Shown in pieces: positions 1-13,200 of a DNA stretch of 64,000 bases (its first letter is position 1; every line of letters begins with the position of its first letter). Made by a program: the position numbers and the translations under genes. Source of the stretch: Lindgomyces ingoldianus (taxonomy: Eukaryota; Ascomycota; Dothideomycetes; Pleosporales; Lindgomycetaceae); NCBI RefSeq assembly GCF_010093535.1, contig NW_022985199.1:592100-656099 (forward strand), in the 5' to 3' direction. The notes beneath the pieces are model-generated. The model ran no database searches and had not been told where the DNA came from. It saw only the letters and a program-made list of their open reading frames with translations.

Positions 1-138
1 GACTCGCTGCGGATCTTGTTAGTGCGAACACAAGAATCTCTGGGATGTGGCCTGCCTTCTGGCGACCTCGATAGCTGGAGCTGCGAGGGCCTGGGCGGCG
101 ATGGCTAGGAGAGCGGTGATGGAGAGAGGGGTCTTCAT
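1..138 (-). CDS. Secreted protein, N-terminal fragment (runs off window)
   Basis: The ATG is at 138. The first residues form a classic signal peptide (MKTPLSITALLAIAAQALA) followed by APAIEVARRQ, where the RR could be a Kex2-type processing site. The plain reading frame stops after about 39 residues, but a branch-site-like GCACTAAC followed by CCGCAG at about 7-25 suggests an intron ending at base 7, with the next exon leaving the window. The donor is unclear; GTCGCC about 60 nt upstream of the acceptor is one option. Only secretion can be inferred; the family is unknown. Confidence 0.55.
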
Positions 139-248
139 CTTGCGAGTTATTGGATTTGCTCAAGAAAGAGGTGATGGAATGTGGAAGGAGTTCCGCAGAG
201 TTGAAGGTAAGTGTTGTTGATGCTAGATCATCGGAGGAAGCAGGCTAA

Positions 249-254
249 TTTATA
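249..254 (-). promoter_or_regulatory. Possible TATA box of the secreted-protein gene
   Basis: TATAAA on the minus strand, about 110 nt upstream of the ATG at 138. The position is plausible for a fungal TATA element. No further support. Confidence 0.35.
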
Positions 255-902
255 TGCGCAGGATCCCCGTTGAGTGTGGTTGTCCTGGGGAATTTTTCGC
301 AGTCAACGGTGAGGATGTATGCCCTCAGCTCGCACGAAATGACAAGCCTGAAAGTGTGAATGCTGAATCGAGGGCGTGTGCTAATTTAAATTCTGCTCGA
401 CTTGGGGACGTGGAGATATTGGCTCTTGAACCTGGACAAGTGCCAAGCTTTCGGGCGACACCAACAGGGTGTCAATGTTGGTATCAAAATGGCGCATAGG
501 TAAATGCACAAAGTCAGGCCCAGTGTAAGGAAGTAGCACTCGAAGCTCGAAGCCCAGTATTCACAGCAAGGACGCGCTCTACAATTGCGTTAGTGATGTG
601 GTCTTGCTTGCAATACTCCACCGTGATCAGCCACCAAGAATGCATGTTCTTGAAGACTGAGCTTCAGCATGAATCGAAAGTAGCTGTGTTGCTCGTCTCT
701 AAGTCCGTCTAAGTTTATACCTATCTGTCCACCGATGTCGCTGTAAACCGCTCAACATAAACCTCGTGAATTTTGTATTCTAGGCCCTTCATCTTCCATT
801 CCACGAGTCCTAGTATCGTGCGATCGATCTTCACGGAGATTGGAATATCATCTTATGCACCCGAGAAAGGTGCCATATATATTCACGGTTCCTGAGCCCC
901 CA
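255..902. other. Intergenic, nothing recognised
   Basis: Separates the upstream ends of the secreted-protein gene from the 3' end of the phosphatase gene. It holds only one short open frame (254-499, +) without recognisable features. Confidence 0.5.
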
Positions 903-1592
903 CTAATTTGGCACCCTCTTATTCCTCTTTCTCCAACTTCTCACCCCGGCATCCATTTCCTCTCTGGTGACCCCATCCCTTACCAGCCACATTACCACTC
1001 CTAACACCTCAACATTCTTATTCCGACTCTCATCGTCAAAGAATAGCATATCCTCATACTCGATCCCGCTCTCTCTGTTTATGCGTTCGAAATGGCTTGT
1101 TTTGCTTCCGGGATAGATTTGCAGGTAATCAAAGTAGTCGATCGCACGGTGTGAGTCCTTAGGCGAGGAGGCGTTTGGGATCTTGAGGAGCTTCAGCATT
1201 TCGCGGCCGAGGTCGGGGGCGTGGGTTCGCGAGGCGGCGCCGATTTGGATGCCTTTCTGCCGGAGCTAGCACAAGTTAGTATGCCTTGGGGGATGGAAAT
1301 AGTATTGAGGTATTACAGCATCCAGAACTCCGCCGACATCAGCGAAGAATCCATAGCCTTCCCCGTATCGATCCTTGACCTTCAATCCGCCTTCTAGAGC
1401 CTTGAGAGGCGGTGTGACGTGGGTGTCTACCCAGAATGGCCATAGGGTGTAGTCAAGATCAAACACGACGAGCTTGGGAAGGGGCAACCCGTCGGTAAAA
1501 GTAGATGGCCATACTTTCTTCTGGGAAAGCGATGTGGCAGTGGAGGTGGGGTCGTTTGAGGGGGCTGCGCTGCCGGCGCTACGGCGAGGCAT
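903..1592 (-). CDS. Magnesium-dependent phosphatase-1 (MDP-1) family, HAD superfamily
   Basis: Two exons, 1592-1317 and 1265-903, give 212 aa. The 51-nt intron (GTAATA...GCTAG, branch ACTAAC) is in phase 0. The protein has the HAD motif I VVFDLDYTLWP (about residue 41), where the first Asp is the nucleophile and the second the acid/base, and ends with a motif IV-like FFDDESRN. The segment IGAASRTH after the splice junction fits motif II. This layout and length are typical of MDP-1 (yeast YER134C type), a cytosolic protein-tyrosine or sugar-phosphate phosphatase thought to act on protein glycation products. The start MPRRSAGS was chosen over an upstream in-frame ATG because the extra residues look untranslated. 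Motifs appear intact. Confidence 0.88.
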
Positions 1593-3362
1593 TGTGGGTA
1601 TGGGCGAGAGGTACAAATTATGGGTTACCAGGTGGCTCGAGCACGCTAATATAATCAAGGAGAAGAGCGATCTAGTAGCCAGTATTTAGCGAATTTGAGT
1701 GTTGGGAGTGTGAGGCGTGGTAGATAGGTGGCGTTGAGGCTTGACGTCAACGTAGATCCTGCATGAATTGGTATCGCTGAGAAGGCCAAGACTCTAACAT
1801 CTATCAATCTCACAGCAATCGACAGGCTTTTGGAGAGTTGCCTAAACAAGAAACTAGGCCACAAAATAAGGGATGAAGAGCCTTGCTGCGACTGACGACT
1901 TTCAAATTTGCCTGAATAAGTAAATACTTTGTCGTGTCACCTAACGCGGAGCATGGTAGGTAAATCTGTGACAAAAATTTACATCCTATTGATGCTTTTC
2001 TTGGCTCCAACAAAGATGTTGAACAGAGTGACTCTGCCCTAATTATGTTCCACGTCATGTGATTATATGCGAGAAAGTGGGAACTTTCGTCTACTGCATG
2101 GCGACGCCAACTCCGGAATATGAACAAGAAGAAAATGCTCTCTTGCGGACGATAGAATCAAGAAGGCCATCGAGAGGACACGAGTTCCTATCTTAAATCC
2201 CGGAATTCGCCTGCGGACGAATGAATAACCAACCCCGGACTCTCGCTGCCATCATGAGCAGAACAATCCACTACTGAAGTTTCTCATGACCGGATAGAAG
2301 CTAACCTACTTCGGGGGCACCTACAGATGGAGTCTTTGGTTCCTTGCCTCTGCTTCAGAGTCCGCAAACGGCGCGTCGAGTGCTGCAGATGCGCACATAT
2401 CGACGCTGCAACCTTTTTTAGGAGCCTTCGGAGAAAAGAAGTGATGTGAGGGAGAGGCTGCGAGATTAAGATTGCGAATGCAAGCGCACCCAGTCACACT
2501 GCAGGTATCTCGGGCGGTGTGGAGGGTTGCATCGAAGGGGGCTTCGGTAGTCCGGAGCTTGAGCGGAAGAGGCGCACAGAACGACTACCATCCCCGCGTC
2601 TCACTGACTTCGGCGGCTGATCATCCCCAACATCACTTGTCCCCTTCACGCTTTACCATCACATCGCTGAAAAGAAGGCCTGTGGGATGCGTCGAGTGGA
2701 GACGTTTCTGCGTACGCTATCAGTCTCTTCAATACTTAATCAAAGTGCCGACGCGTTCAACATCATGAGCCCAATATTAGCCTACTAAATCGCCTGGCCG
2801 CTGACCGGAGGAATGTCCCCTGAACGCTACATATCCATTGCCCGTCTTGTACCCAAAAGGTAAGGTATGACCAGCATCTTCTGTTTAATTAAACAGTAGC
2901 GTTCTTGATCAACAGCAGGATGGACGCGGTTTCCAGGTCGCTGCCTTCCAGCAGGGCCGTTCGTTCCCTGGAAACACGCTGCTCTTTTTGGTAGCAATAT
3001 CATCGCTCCAATCGTGCACCCACGCCGAGGCACACAAGCGCTGGGAAATATGCTGGGATCAATGCGAATCCTCTGCAGTAAATCTGCTTTAATGCAGGTA
3101 CGCGGCTCGATACTCGAGTAAACACCCCTGCTCCGTTGCTCCACCAATACTGGCTTTGCACGGGCTGTCCTGGCTGGGTCTGGGGTAGGTCATGATCTGG
3201 GAAAGTAACCGTCTGTGCAAATTCTATCTTACCTATCGAAGGAGCGTCATGCGACCCTTCTACGCGTTAGCTTCGTGATAATAATGTCGTCTGCCGCCTC
3301 GCTGCCGAGCATGTGGGCCGGCCGAAACGGTGTGGAGTGCTTGGGCGTTACTGCCGCTAGAG
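1593..3362. other. Intergenic 1.8 kb, nothing recognised
   Basis: Upstream region shared by the phosphatase (-) and alpha-glucosidase (+) genes. All open frames are short and show no family features. Normal base composition, no repeats noticed. Confidence 0.5.
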
Positions 3363-3368
3363 TATAAA
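3363..3368 (+). promoter_or_regulatory. TATA box of the GH31 gene
   Basis: TATAAA lies 54 nt upstream of the ATG at 3422, in a pyrimidine-rich leader. Sequence and distance fit a core promoter. Confidence 0.5.
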
Positions 3369-3421
3369 GCTCTGAGATATCACCCTCTCTCTCCTCCTGG
3401 ACAGACTGCGGGGACGCAAAC

Positions 3422-6260
3422 ATGTTCACCAACCTTATTCTTACGCTTGTGACAGCCCGTCTCGCGGTCGCGGTTCCTGCGCCACGATATGATGTGCCAC
3501 CGGACCCTCCAAATGTGAACATCTCTTTTCCCCCAACGAGTCTTGGTACGAAGTGCCCTGGATACGTGGCATCGAACATCGTCAAAACGGACTCGTCCCT
3601 TACGGCAGACCTCACCCTCGCTGGCCCAGCTTGCACTCTGTACAGCGAGGACCTCACCAATTTGAGATTGTTGGTCGAGTATCAAACCAGTACGTCTCGC
3701 TTATAGTGTTAGAAACACAGGTTTCGTTTACTTCACGCATTGACTCTATTTGGAGCATCATACTAAAGCATCTTTAGATGACCGGCTCCACGTCAAGATT
3801 TACGATGCCGACCTGAGCGTGTTCCAGGTCCAGGAAGAGATTCTGCCGCGGCCTCCAAACAACAACGCCCAGTCGTCCAATGCCGCGTTGCAATTTGACC
3901 TCGTAGAAAAGCCATTTTCTTTTACTGTCCGGCGAAAGGAGAATAATGAGACACTATTTGACACCTCTAGCACACAGTTGATATTCGAGTCGCAGTATGT
4001 GCGTTTGCGAACGAAGCTGCCAACAAATCCAAATCTGTATGGGCTCGGAGAGCACAGCGATCCGTTTCGACTCCCAACCCAAAAGTACCAGCGTGTCATG
4101 TTCAACGCGGAGTCGCCGTTCATTCCTCATAACAGTAATCTCTACGGTAGCCACCCTGTGTACTTCGAACACCGAGGAGACAAGGGCACGCATGGAGTGT
4201 TTCTGCTCAATTCGGACCCGATGAACATCAACATCAACCGAACCGATGACGGAGGACAGTATCTTGAATACAACACTATTGGTGGAGTCATTGATTTGTA
4301 TTTTATGGCCGGAAAAGGACCCGCAGATGTCTCTAAGCAATACGCCGACATTGTGGGATATTCACCTATGTATCCATACTGGACCTTTGGTTTTCACCAG
4401 TGCAAGTATGGCTACTGGGATGTTAACTACGTTGCTGAAGTCGTTGCCAACTACTCGACCGCCAATATCCCTTTGGAAGTTATGTGGACTGATATTGACC
4501 ATATGAACCTTCGCCAGGACTTCACTCTAGACCCAGAGCGCTTCCCGTTGCAGAAAATGCGAGAGCTAGTAGCTACTCTACACAGCCGCGATCAACGTTA
4601 CGTTCTCATCCAAGACCCCGGGATCCACGCTAACATGAGTTACGCTACTTATGCTCGTGGTCTCGATCGAGACGTTTTCTTGAAGAACGCTGACGGGTCT
4701 CCTTATCTGGGTGTACAATGGCCTGGCGTTGTAGCATGGCCGGATTGGTTTGCGCCAAATACTAAGAGTTGGTGGACGGATGAGATTATGCGGATATTCA
4801 ATCCAGAAACCGGGGTTGATATTGACGGTATTTGGGTCGATATGAACGAGGCCTCTAACTTCTGTCATGACCCGAATTGCAATCCTACACAGCTTGCAAT
4901 AGACGAAGGGGATCCACCACCACCACAACATTCTCCTCGTAACAATACTGGTCGTCCGATTCCCGGCTTTCCAGTTGATTTCCAACCAACAACCACTGGA
5001 TCTCCTTCGATCAAAGCACGAAATTCGAAGCCACTGTACCCCAGGCAAACGGGGAATGGTACGATGAAAGGCCTCCCAAATCGGGACTACTTCAACTTTG
5101 CATACCACGTCAACAATCACCGTGGCAATCTCAGTGACTTTACCATCTACCTCAACAACACGAACCGCGACGGCACAAAGCAATACGACACGCATAACTT
5201 CTACGGCCACATGATGTCTCACACCACGCACTCCAGCATGCTCACCCGCCGCCCTTCGCTCCGTCCCTTCGTCCTTACGCGCTCTACATTCGCTGGCTCT
5301 GGGCGCAAAGTCTCTCACTGGTTCGGTGACAATGAATCCTCATGGGAGCACTACCGGACCTCAATCCGTCAAATGCTCGCCTTCGTCGCCATGCACCAAA
5401 TGCCACTTGTGGGCTCCGACGTTTGTGGATTCAACAATGACGCTTCAGAATATATGTGCGCACGCTGGGCCCTCCTCGGCGCTTTCCAACCGTTCTACCG
5501 CAACCACGCCGAAATCTCTGCGCGCCCACAGGAATTCTACCAATGGCCTAAAACCATTCTCGCTGCGCAAAAGGCCATTTCTACGCGCTACAAGCTGCTG
5601 GACTACATTTACACCGCTCTGTACCACCAAACCACCGACGGAACACCCATGATAAACCCTCTCTTCTTCCTGTATCCAAACGACGCTAATACATTTAATA
5701 TCCAACATCAGTGGTTCTACGGCGACGCGATACTCGTCTCGCCTGTCACAACCGACTTCTCAGATTCTGTGACGTTTTATCTGCCGCAGGATACGTTTTA
5801 TGATTTCTGGACTCATGAGCAGGTTAATGGTCAGGGCATGAATGTCACGAAGAGTAATTTGACGGAACTCGATATCCCTGTACACATCCGCGGAGGAACT
5901 ATAATCCCCATGCGTACAAACTCTGCAAATACAACGAAGGCCCTCCGACGCCAGGATTTCGTCGTGCTTGTCGCGCCTGGCGCTGATGGGACGGCGAAGG
6001 GCAGGTTGTATCTTGATGATGGAGAGAGTATTCAACAGGATGGTGTGTCGGAGATTGAGTTTACTTGGGATGGGAGGAAGTTTGCTGCGGCGGGGAAGTT
6101 TGGGTATGGGGGGATGAGTGGGGAGAGTTTGACTGTGGAGAAGGTGACGGTTTTGGGGCAGGAGAAGGCGGGGCAGAGAGGAGTGTTTGATGCGGGGGAG
6201 AGGAGTGTTACGGTGCAGGGGCCGTGGAAGCTGGAGGGGGCTTTTGGGTTTGAGGTTTGA
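3422..6260 (+). CDS. Secreted GH31 alpha-glucosidase (maltase type)
   Basis: Two exons, 3422-3689 and 3778-6260, encode 916 aa; the 88-nt intron (GTACGT...CTTTAG) splits an Asn codon. An N-terminal signal peptide (MFTNLILTLVTARLAVAVPAP) sends it outside the cell. The GH31 signature GIWVDMNEASNF carries the catalytic nucleophile Asp at about residue 444, and HWFGDN carries the acid/base Asp at about 607. The second family signature, VGSDVCGFNNDASEYMCARW, follows, and many N-glycosylation sites (NNT, NGT) are present. It should release glucose from the non-reducing ends of maltose, malto-oligosaccharides or starch. A Pro/Gln/Thr-rich insert at about 455-500 lies between the two catalytic Asp residues, as in fungal maltases. 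Length fits secreted fungal members. Alpha-xylosidase activity cannot be ruled out. Confidence 0.95.
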
Positions 6261-7134
6261 CGGAGAGAGAGAGATAGTAGGTGATAGAGCATTGGGTGGA
6301 GTTTTGGTAAGGGGCTGGATTTCTGGGGCATGGATGGTCTGGCCTTTGCTTTCTTTTGTTCATTCATCCATTTCCGCTTTCTTTCTCGAGTCTTGTCTTG
6401 CTACCTACGAGTTTCCCTTCCATGTACATTACGCCTCCACGGTTATTTTCTACAGACGGACGTTGGCTGGTCCTCTGCAGAGAGGTGGCCCTTTCTCCTT
6501 CGTCATTTTCTTCGCTGTATAAATAGCACTATCCAGGCATCGACCATACATAAGAGTAATGTCTACAACGAGTATATTACTACCCTTACTGCGTCTTTCA
6601 ACCTTTCCTCTACTTGGCAGGGCATCTCCCACCTGCTCTGCCCGTAGCGCACAACAATCACATAATCCTGGCCCCATAATTAGCCCATGCACTCCTAAAT
6701 CGGCTTGGTCGAAATTGTCCCGCACGTGTGATTCGTGGTGCGTGTGACAGAGTGCCCGTGAATCCATGCAGGGATTGGGGACCGGTGGCACCACGAGGCC
6801 AGCCTTCAAGCCTGTTCATCAAAACGTCGCATGGCTGCAGGGAACCCACCCAGGCGCTCGAGAGACCGCCGAAAGGGGGAGGTGAGGGAAATTGGGAGAT
6901 AGGGTGGAACGTGGGATCGGGCCGTGATGTGCAGCGTTGCGCGGGTGACGTCAGCACGGGAGATGGTTGGTGAGCGCTGGAGGGGTAAGTGGAATGTGTT
7001 CTCGGGATGAGAAATGTAGGGAGGATTTATATGTCGTTTTTGGTCAGCCGGTATTTGTGCTGCAGCGAGGCGTGTGTATGGTGTCGCTCTCCGGAGGTAT
7101 CTGCGTGATGCCTCGAGGCTGCTAGGCACGGTTT
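6261..7134. other. Convergent 3' intergenic region
   Basis: Lies between the ends of the alpha-glucosidase (+) and NCS6 (-) genes. The open frames here are short and overlap each other on both strands. Nothing recognised. Confidence 0.5.
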
Positions 7135-8532
7135 TCAATCTCCCGTAATGTGTACTCGGGTCAAGCCGTTGGTGACGCATTGCACCACGCCATTTTCCTT
7201 CTCTTGTACTTCATAGTCAACTTCGATACTGTTCTTGGGTCGATTCTTGTTTAGTCCTTCGAGCAACACACACGCTTTGCAGATCTCCTGACTGGAGAGG
7301 TATCCACAGCGCTTGCATTGCCCCATCACTTGTTTGGGGTTCTTGCGTGGTGTGATTGCTAGTCCCTTCTTCTTTCTCCCATTCTTTCCGTTCGCAGCTT
7401 GCACTGCCTTGACGGTGTGCTCCTCTAGCTGGCTGCTGGTAATGTGACTGGATGTGATCTCAACCTCGAGTCCGGCTTCGGCGGCAACATCGTTTTGGGC
7501 GAGTTGAAGTTCCATGTTAGCCATTTCCCCACCCGCAGTCCTTCCGTTTGAACTCCCGCATCCGCCTTCTTCTTCGGCTGCGGGAGTGGCGCTGGAACAC
7601 GTCCTCTCACAGCTTACGTCACTCCCCGGCACTAGCTTTGCCATGTCCTCTCCGCTTCTCACTACGTCAAGTATGGCACTTGGTCGGACCCGCTCGAGGT
7701 TTTTGATAAGTGCACGAGCGCTGCCGCGAAAAGCTTCGGGAGAGTATATGCATTCGGTACTGAAGTAGTCGAGATTCTTATGGTGGGCATAGAGGACGAT
7801 TTCCTTTTCGTAGGCGTATTTCAAGGGCTTGCTGCGCTTGATGTTTGTGTGTGAGTTTGGGTCGGATGAGACGGCGGACGGAGTGGATGTTACAATGGAC
7901 GTGGTTCTCGAAAGTCGCGGGAGGTCGCCGCGAAGCACTGTGCATGGTCAGCCACTCTTCACTTATCACCCCCAAGGTAAGAAGGCCATACAGTTCATAA
8001 GCACCGTCTCGGCAACGTCATCCGCATTATGTCCGGTAACCACATGTCTCACCCCCAACCTCGCCGCACCTCGATCCAGCGCTTGCCGTCTAAACACTCC
8101 GCAATACGTACAATTCCCCTTCTTTCCCACCTGCTCCACCACCTGATCCATCGTCCACCCATACAGCTCATCATACCCCAGAATGGTCAATGGCATATCA
8201 TACTGCTTTGCATTCCTCTTTACTGTCTCGAGTGAGTCATCGCGATACCCTTTAATGCCTTCGTCGATGGAGAGCAGAATGAGCTCGACGCCGTAGTCAT
8301 AGCGCTCGTTGAGGGTCTTAAGCACGGATGCGAGAACCGTGCTGTCCTTGCCGCCAGAAGCGCCGATTGCGATTCTCTCGCCACGGTAGAAGAGGGTGTT
8401 TGTGGTGATGGTGTGGTGGATTTCGGTCTCGAAGACGGAGATGAAGCAGGATTTGCAGAGCTTCGAGTGGTCTTTAGGGCGGAGAATGAGGGCGCGGTTA
8501 GTTTTGCATAGCGCACAGGGTGCGGGGGGCAT
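7135..8532 (-). CDS. ncs6: Cytoplasmic tRNA 2-thiolation protein 1 (NCS6/CTU1)
   Basis: Exons 8532-7992 and 7937-7135 give 447 aa; the 54-nt intron rejoins ETVLMN with LLRGDLPRL, a conserved family stretch. The protein holds an N-terminal zinc finger (CALC...CKSC), the PP-loop ATP pyrophosphatase motif SGGKDS at residues 59-64, CTYC and GHNADD motifs, and a C-terminal CKRC...CKAC zinc finger. NCS6 works with NCS2 and the sulfur carrier Urm1 to make the 2-thio group of mcm5s2U34 in cytosolic tRNAs for Lys, Gln and Glu. A low-complexity insert (Ser/Glu/Gly-rich) lies before the last zinc finger. The start MPPAPCALC was chosen over an upstream in-frame ATG because it matches the usual family N-terminus. 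Confidence 0.95.
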
Positions 8533-9450
8533 TTTGGAAAGGACGTCGAGCTTGAGGGTGCTTGAGGAGAAGAAAGAAAGAGGGGAGGAGACTTGACGAT
8601 TGGTGTGGCTTGAGTGTGGCTTGCGGCCTTGAACAACACCACGGTGCATTAATTCGTTCCCGCTTGACGAAGAAATACCAACGCTGAGCCAATTTCAACA
8701 GCACATCCTCATATAACAACAAAGGAAGGTCGAACCAAGTCAAGTCATAAACTCCTAGTGCTTGTACCTCTCCATGCATCATGGCTGCCCCTCGAGGCTC
8801 CACATCAACACAACACTCTTCTACTGCACCACCACCCAGGCTTGTAGAAAGATAGACTATTTCTTATATGGAAATGATTACCTTGCAATGCTCTCCTATG
8901 TGTACCTTTTTAACTTGGTTTTGCTTGTGTGGCGTTGCTATGTTTCTGCGCCGAAGTTGGTGACTTTGGGCTGAGGGCGTAGCGCCAAAAACAGCTGGCC
9001 TCCATTGCTTCACTTGCACCATTCTTTCGTTTCCTGTCGTACCAATGCGTCTGAAATCGTTACTAGGAACCCCCTAATACCGGTTCGTAACTTTGTATTT
9101 GCGTCGAGCGTCCCCTGGACCTCACAGCTTTCCTTCCAGAGAGCTCCACAGCTACCCCGCCTTCACTGCCATGATAAGTCCGCGCGGCCTCATGTGCATC
9201 CTCATCAGCACCTCGCTCCCGTGCATATATGAGAAGAGCTAGAATCGAGACATGATGCTTTGTAAGAAGCGACTAGCATAGGTCTTCTAGTTGTGTGCTG
9301 ACGCGAACAACTGTCAGGACCCAGAGCCACTTGTTTCAGAGTTCGGTGTGCCATCTGATCCGATATCACATTTCACATCTTGGTAGACCTAAAGTACATT
9401 ATAATTACATTATAGCCATATCTTTTCAGACTGCCAGCCAACGAATCACA
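8533..9450. other. Divergent intergenic region, NCS6 / GNAT
   Basis: Holds the promoters of NCS6 (-) and the acetyltransferase (+). Short open frames only; none resembles a gene. Confidence 0.5.
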
Positions 9451-10344
9451 ATGTCAGCTACTCCCATGGTAGAAGATGCAGACTTCATGGTTCGCCCCGC
9501 TGTGTCGGTGCAGGAAGCACGAGAGGTGTGGTGGCCTTTGATGAAAGAATTAGGATGGGTATGGTACTCCTGCAATGTCGCCCTCCTCCTTCCTTAACCC
9601 TCTCACTCACCGTTCGCAAGAATCGAGACTACGACGACGCCGCCACCCACTACCACGTCTCCCGAAACGGCTCGGGCTGGCTCATCCTCATCCCCAGGGA
9701 AACAGGAAAGCCCGAGGGCTGTGTTGTGGCATTCACATATCCTAATGGCACTGGGTGGGTTGGATTTTTCATCGTCAATGCGGCATATCGAGGAAACGGA
9801 TGGGGACGGGCTCTGTGGAAGGCGCTAGAAGAGTCTTACAACACGACCAGCACTGCTATCGTTGGGTTGGATGGTGTTGAAGCGCAGGTCAACACGTATA
9901 GACGGCGGGGTTTTGAAGACATGGCTAGAATTAAGCTCATGGTGCGACCGTCGCTGGTTGAGAAACCTCTTGCTACCGCGCGTCCCAAACCTGGCGGAGA
10001 AGAGCAGATTGTGGATATACGAGATGTGGATACAAAGGCACTCGCTAAACTAGATCTAGCGCATACAGGCCTCGAAAGGACCGCGTTGTGGACACAAGAC
10101 GCACTCTTCTTCCGAAAAGATGCATTTGGCCATGCCCTCCTGTCGAATTCCCATGGCACAACCAAGCTATCCGGCTTTGTGCTTGTTCGACGCTGTGAAC
10201 ATGGGCATCGTTTTGGTCCACTCTACGCCGGGACCTACGATCAAGCCTTGCTATTACTACAGACGTCCATGGAGGCGATCCAAGAGTCAAAGGGAAGCAT
10301 GATAGCGGAGATCTTTGGTAGCCATCCTGAGGGCATGAAGGTAT

Positions 10345-10352
10345 TCGAAGAG
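10345..10352. repeat. hAT target-site duplication, left copy
   Basis: TCGAAGAG directly before the left terminal repeat; the identical 8-mer follows the right terminal repeat at 13431-13438. In the acetyltransferase frame it encodes the end of VFEE. Confidence 0.92.
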
Positions 10353-10378
10353 CAGGGTTCCCAACCGTACGTACTACG
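10353..10378 (+). repeat. hAT left terminal inverted repeat
   Basis: Starts CAGGGTTCCCAACCGTAC. Pairs with 13405-13430 on the opposite strand with two mismatches (positions 4 and 22 of the repeat). CAG-starting ends are usual for hAT. Confidence 0.9.
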
Positions 10379-13063
10379 AGTCGTAGTATACGACCCGTAA
10401 CAGTCACGTGAGCCGTTGAAACGTAGGAGAGATATGAGTTGTAACGTATAACTGGAGGAGCGCCTATTACAGACTGTAGTACGTCTTAAAAAGGCGACTT
10501 TTCCTACTAAAATAGGACCTAATTAGACACATGTAGGATTGTGTTAGAAGCATGTTTAAGGTTATGTTCTTAGAGTAATAATTAAGTAAAAACTCTAAGG
10601 TTTGTAGAACATTAGCGCTTATAGTAGAGGCTAAGAGTAAAGTGTGCTATTCTATATAAATAGTTAGCTTTTTAGCCTGTAAATTATTATTAATTTATCT
10701 ACATTTATTGTTTTACCTACTATAAGCTAAATGTCCTAATTTCTCTAGCGCGGCAGGTGTACTGCTTTATTCTAAGGATTTTTTAGAGCTAGCTCTTTCT
10801 AGTAAACTAATGTATTTTATTATACTAGTTTTTATTGCCTTACTAGGTTAAAGGCTTTATTATCTTCCTCTTTAGTTTTATTTTAAGGCAGTACACTATC
10901 TAATGCTTATTTAAAGAAGTACTTAGCTAACACTAGTCTTAACAACAAAGTAGCTTTTACTATAAAGTAAAATAACCTCTAGCTAGCAAACAGAAAGCTA
11001 AGGCCTAAAAAAGTTAGGTATTATATAAAGCATAAGAGCTAGCTCTGTGGGAACTAGCAGCTCTTCTAGATTTAGCAGCATAGAGCAGATTTAGTGTACA
11101 ACAATAAAGAGGACAGCTCTAAAGTAAAGCTATAGCTCTGTAAGAGGTGCCACGCTAGGGGCGTTTATAAAAGGGTAAAGAAAGTTAACAGTTACACTTA
11201 TATTATAAGCTACCTTAAGAAAAAACATAAGATTAATGTTTTTAAAAAAGGTCTTTTACTTAATATGCTAAAAATTTTAGTAAGTCTATTTAAAGCTACT
11301 TATAAAGTTGCTAGCTTATTATATATTATCTCTTACAGTGTGTAGTAGGAGAAAGTGTTGTAGGTAGCAGTTGTTAATTAAGTTATTTTTTATAACATTT
11401 CTTTTAACACAGCATTATTAGTAGAACTTTAGAGCATTTTTACTTAAAACTAAGCTAATCTTCTTGTAGCTTTTTTAGTCTTAGATACTACATTTTCTTT
11501 CTACATAAATAAGGCCTGCCTGCGCTAGAGAGTAGAGATTTAAATAATACTAAAAATAGCTTAAAGTAAAATTATGTTAAGTGTTAATATATAAACTTCT
11601 CTAAACTACCTTTTTTTTCTAGGTGTAGTGTTGCACTTTATTAGTATGTATACTTTAGCTTATTATTTTAGTGCTTTAGCACTGTAAAAATTAACAATAA
11701 CACACTTACTTATACTAATATAGATATTAACTACTAGCACTATAACATACTTATTAGCTTTTACAACCTATATAGTAACTATATAGGGGTAAACTAAGCT
11801 AGGGAGATTATTAAGGTTATTAATAACTTTAAAATTATGTTAAAATTTTATTGTTTAGTAGCTAATAACATGTTAAATAATAATAATAAAACTATCTCTA
11901 CTTTTACATAATATTTTAAAAGGCCTCTTACCTCTAAGCACTGTATACACTGCGCTAGTTATACAATCTAGCTAGTAGTTAAGGCAGTTATATATAGAAA
12001 AAAGATAAACACTTTTAAAGCAGCGCTAGCCTAAGCTGCTTCTTAGGATTAATTTAAACTATACTATTAGCATAAAGTTATAAGTAAGCTTTATAACTTT
12101 ATAAATACAGTGTTAGCGTTACATAAACGCTAGAAGGCTTTTATAACTTTTTAAGCTACTTTTAATAATAAGGACCTTTTCTAGAGCTTTAGGACCCTTA
12201 ATCTTATATAAAATAGTAGTGTACGCTAGCACAGCGTCTATTTTATGCTCCTCTGCTGTTACAAGCTTAAGGACACTATTACTAAGTTTATTTATAAGCA
12301 GAGAGGCACTAAGAATAATAGTGCTAACTCTACTATTTTTAGTAATGCTACTCTTACTAAGATTATTACTAAAAATAAATAAAAAAAGGTTAATTACTTT
12401 TATAAGTTTCTTAAAGTTTTTTACTTTATAATAAAACACCTTAAGGGCAAGGGCTTGTACAGATCCTTATAGATAACTGTTGTTAACCTATAACACCTAT
12501 ATACTAAGCTTCTCTAGATAGGGGATAAACTTAAAGGTAAAAGTAATAATTACTACTTTAAATCTAGCGTAGCATTTAGCATAAAGAAGTTGCTTACATA
12601 CTAGAAAAAGTTTATTATAAAGCTGCTTATATTTTATTATTATATTATAACTATTTTTAACTTTTAGCTTTATCTTTTTTAGTTTAAGGACTACTAGCGT
12701 AAGCACTTTTTATAGTATAAAAAAGCTAAGGCTTTAATAAAAGCTGTTTTTTAAGAGTACATTAATACTAAAGTAGAGGCAGAGGTAAAGAATAATAAGT
12801 AACTGCTATTTACATAACATAAGTTACTAAGTGGCAAGTATTATAATAAGGGCTTTAAGTAGACTTTTTCTGTAGACATAAGCCTTCTTACTAGTAATTA
12901 TTTATATAAAAAGCAGCAGAAAATAATAGAATTGCAGTAATACTATAATAGTTACTATAAAGATGTTACTATAGCTAAGAATAATAGCCCTTTATTTACT
13001 AATTCTTTTATATAGTAAGAATAAGTTAAACAGCTTGCCTATTTTATGCTATATAAAATTGCT

Positions 13064-13200
13064 TTTAACTTCTTGTCTATTTTATTTACAAGCTGTAACT
13101 GTGAGAGAAGCTTTAGTAGTAGTAAAAGAACTATTACTTATAACAAAAATAAGCTTTTTAGCCTAATAATTAAGGCTCTTTAACTATAGAAAAACTAGCT
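13064..13200 (+). pseudogene. hAT transposase dimerisation-domain relic
   Basis: One frame reads FNFLSILFTSCNCERSF, then SSSKRTITYNKNKL, then IIKAL with stop codons where L-Q-K-N-W is expected. This matches the conserved hAT C-terminal block (usually ...SIPA.SAECERVFSS.K..I...R..L..D.IEAL..L..W). The three stops are TAA, TAG and TAG, consistent with C-to-T or G-to-A change of CAA, CAG and TGG. Confidence 0.85.

Noticed and set aside
12119..12439. 106-codon minus-strand frame in the hAT element
   Set aside because: Open by chance in AT-rich DNA; the dimerisation relic lies on the plus strand.
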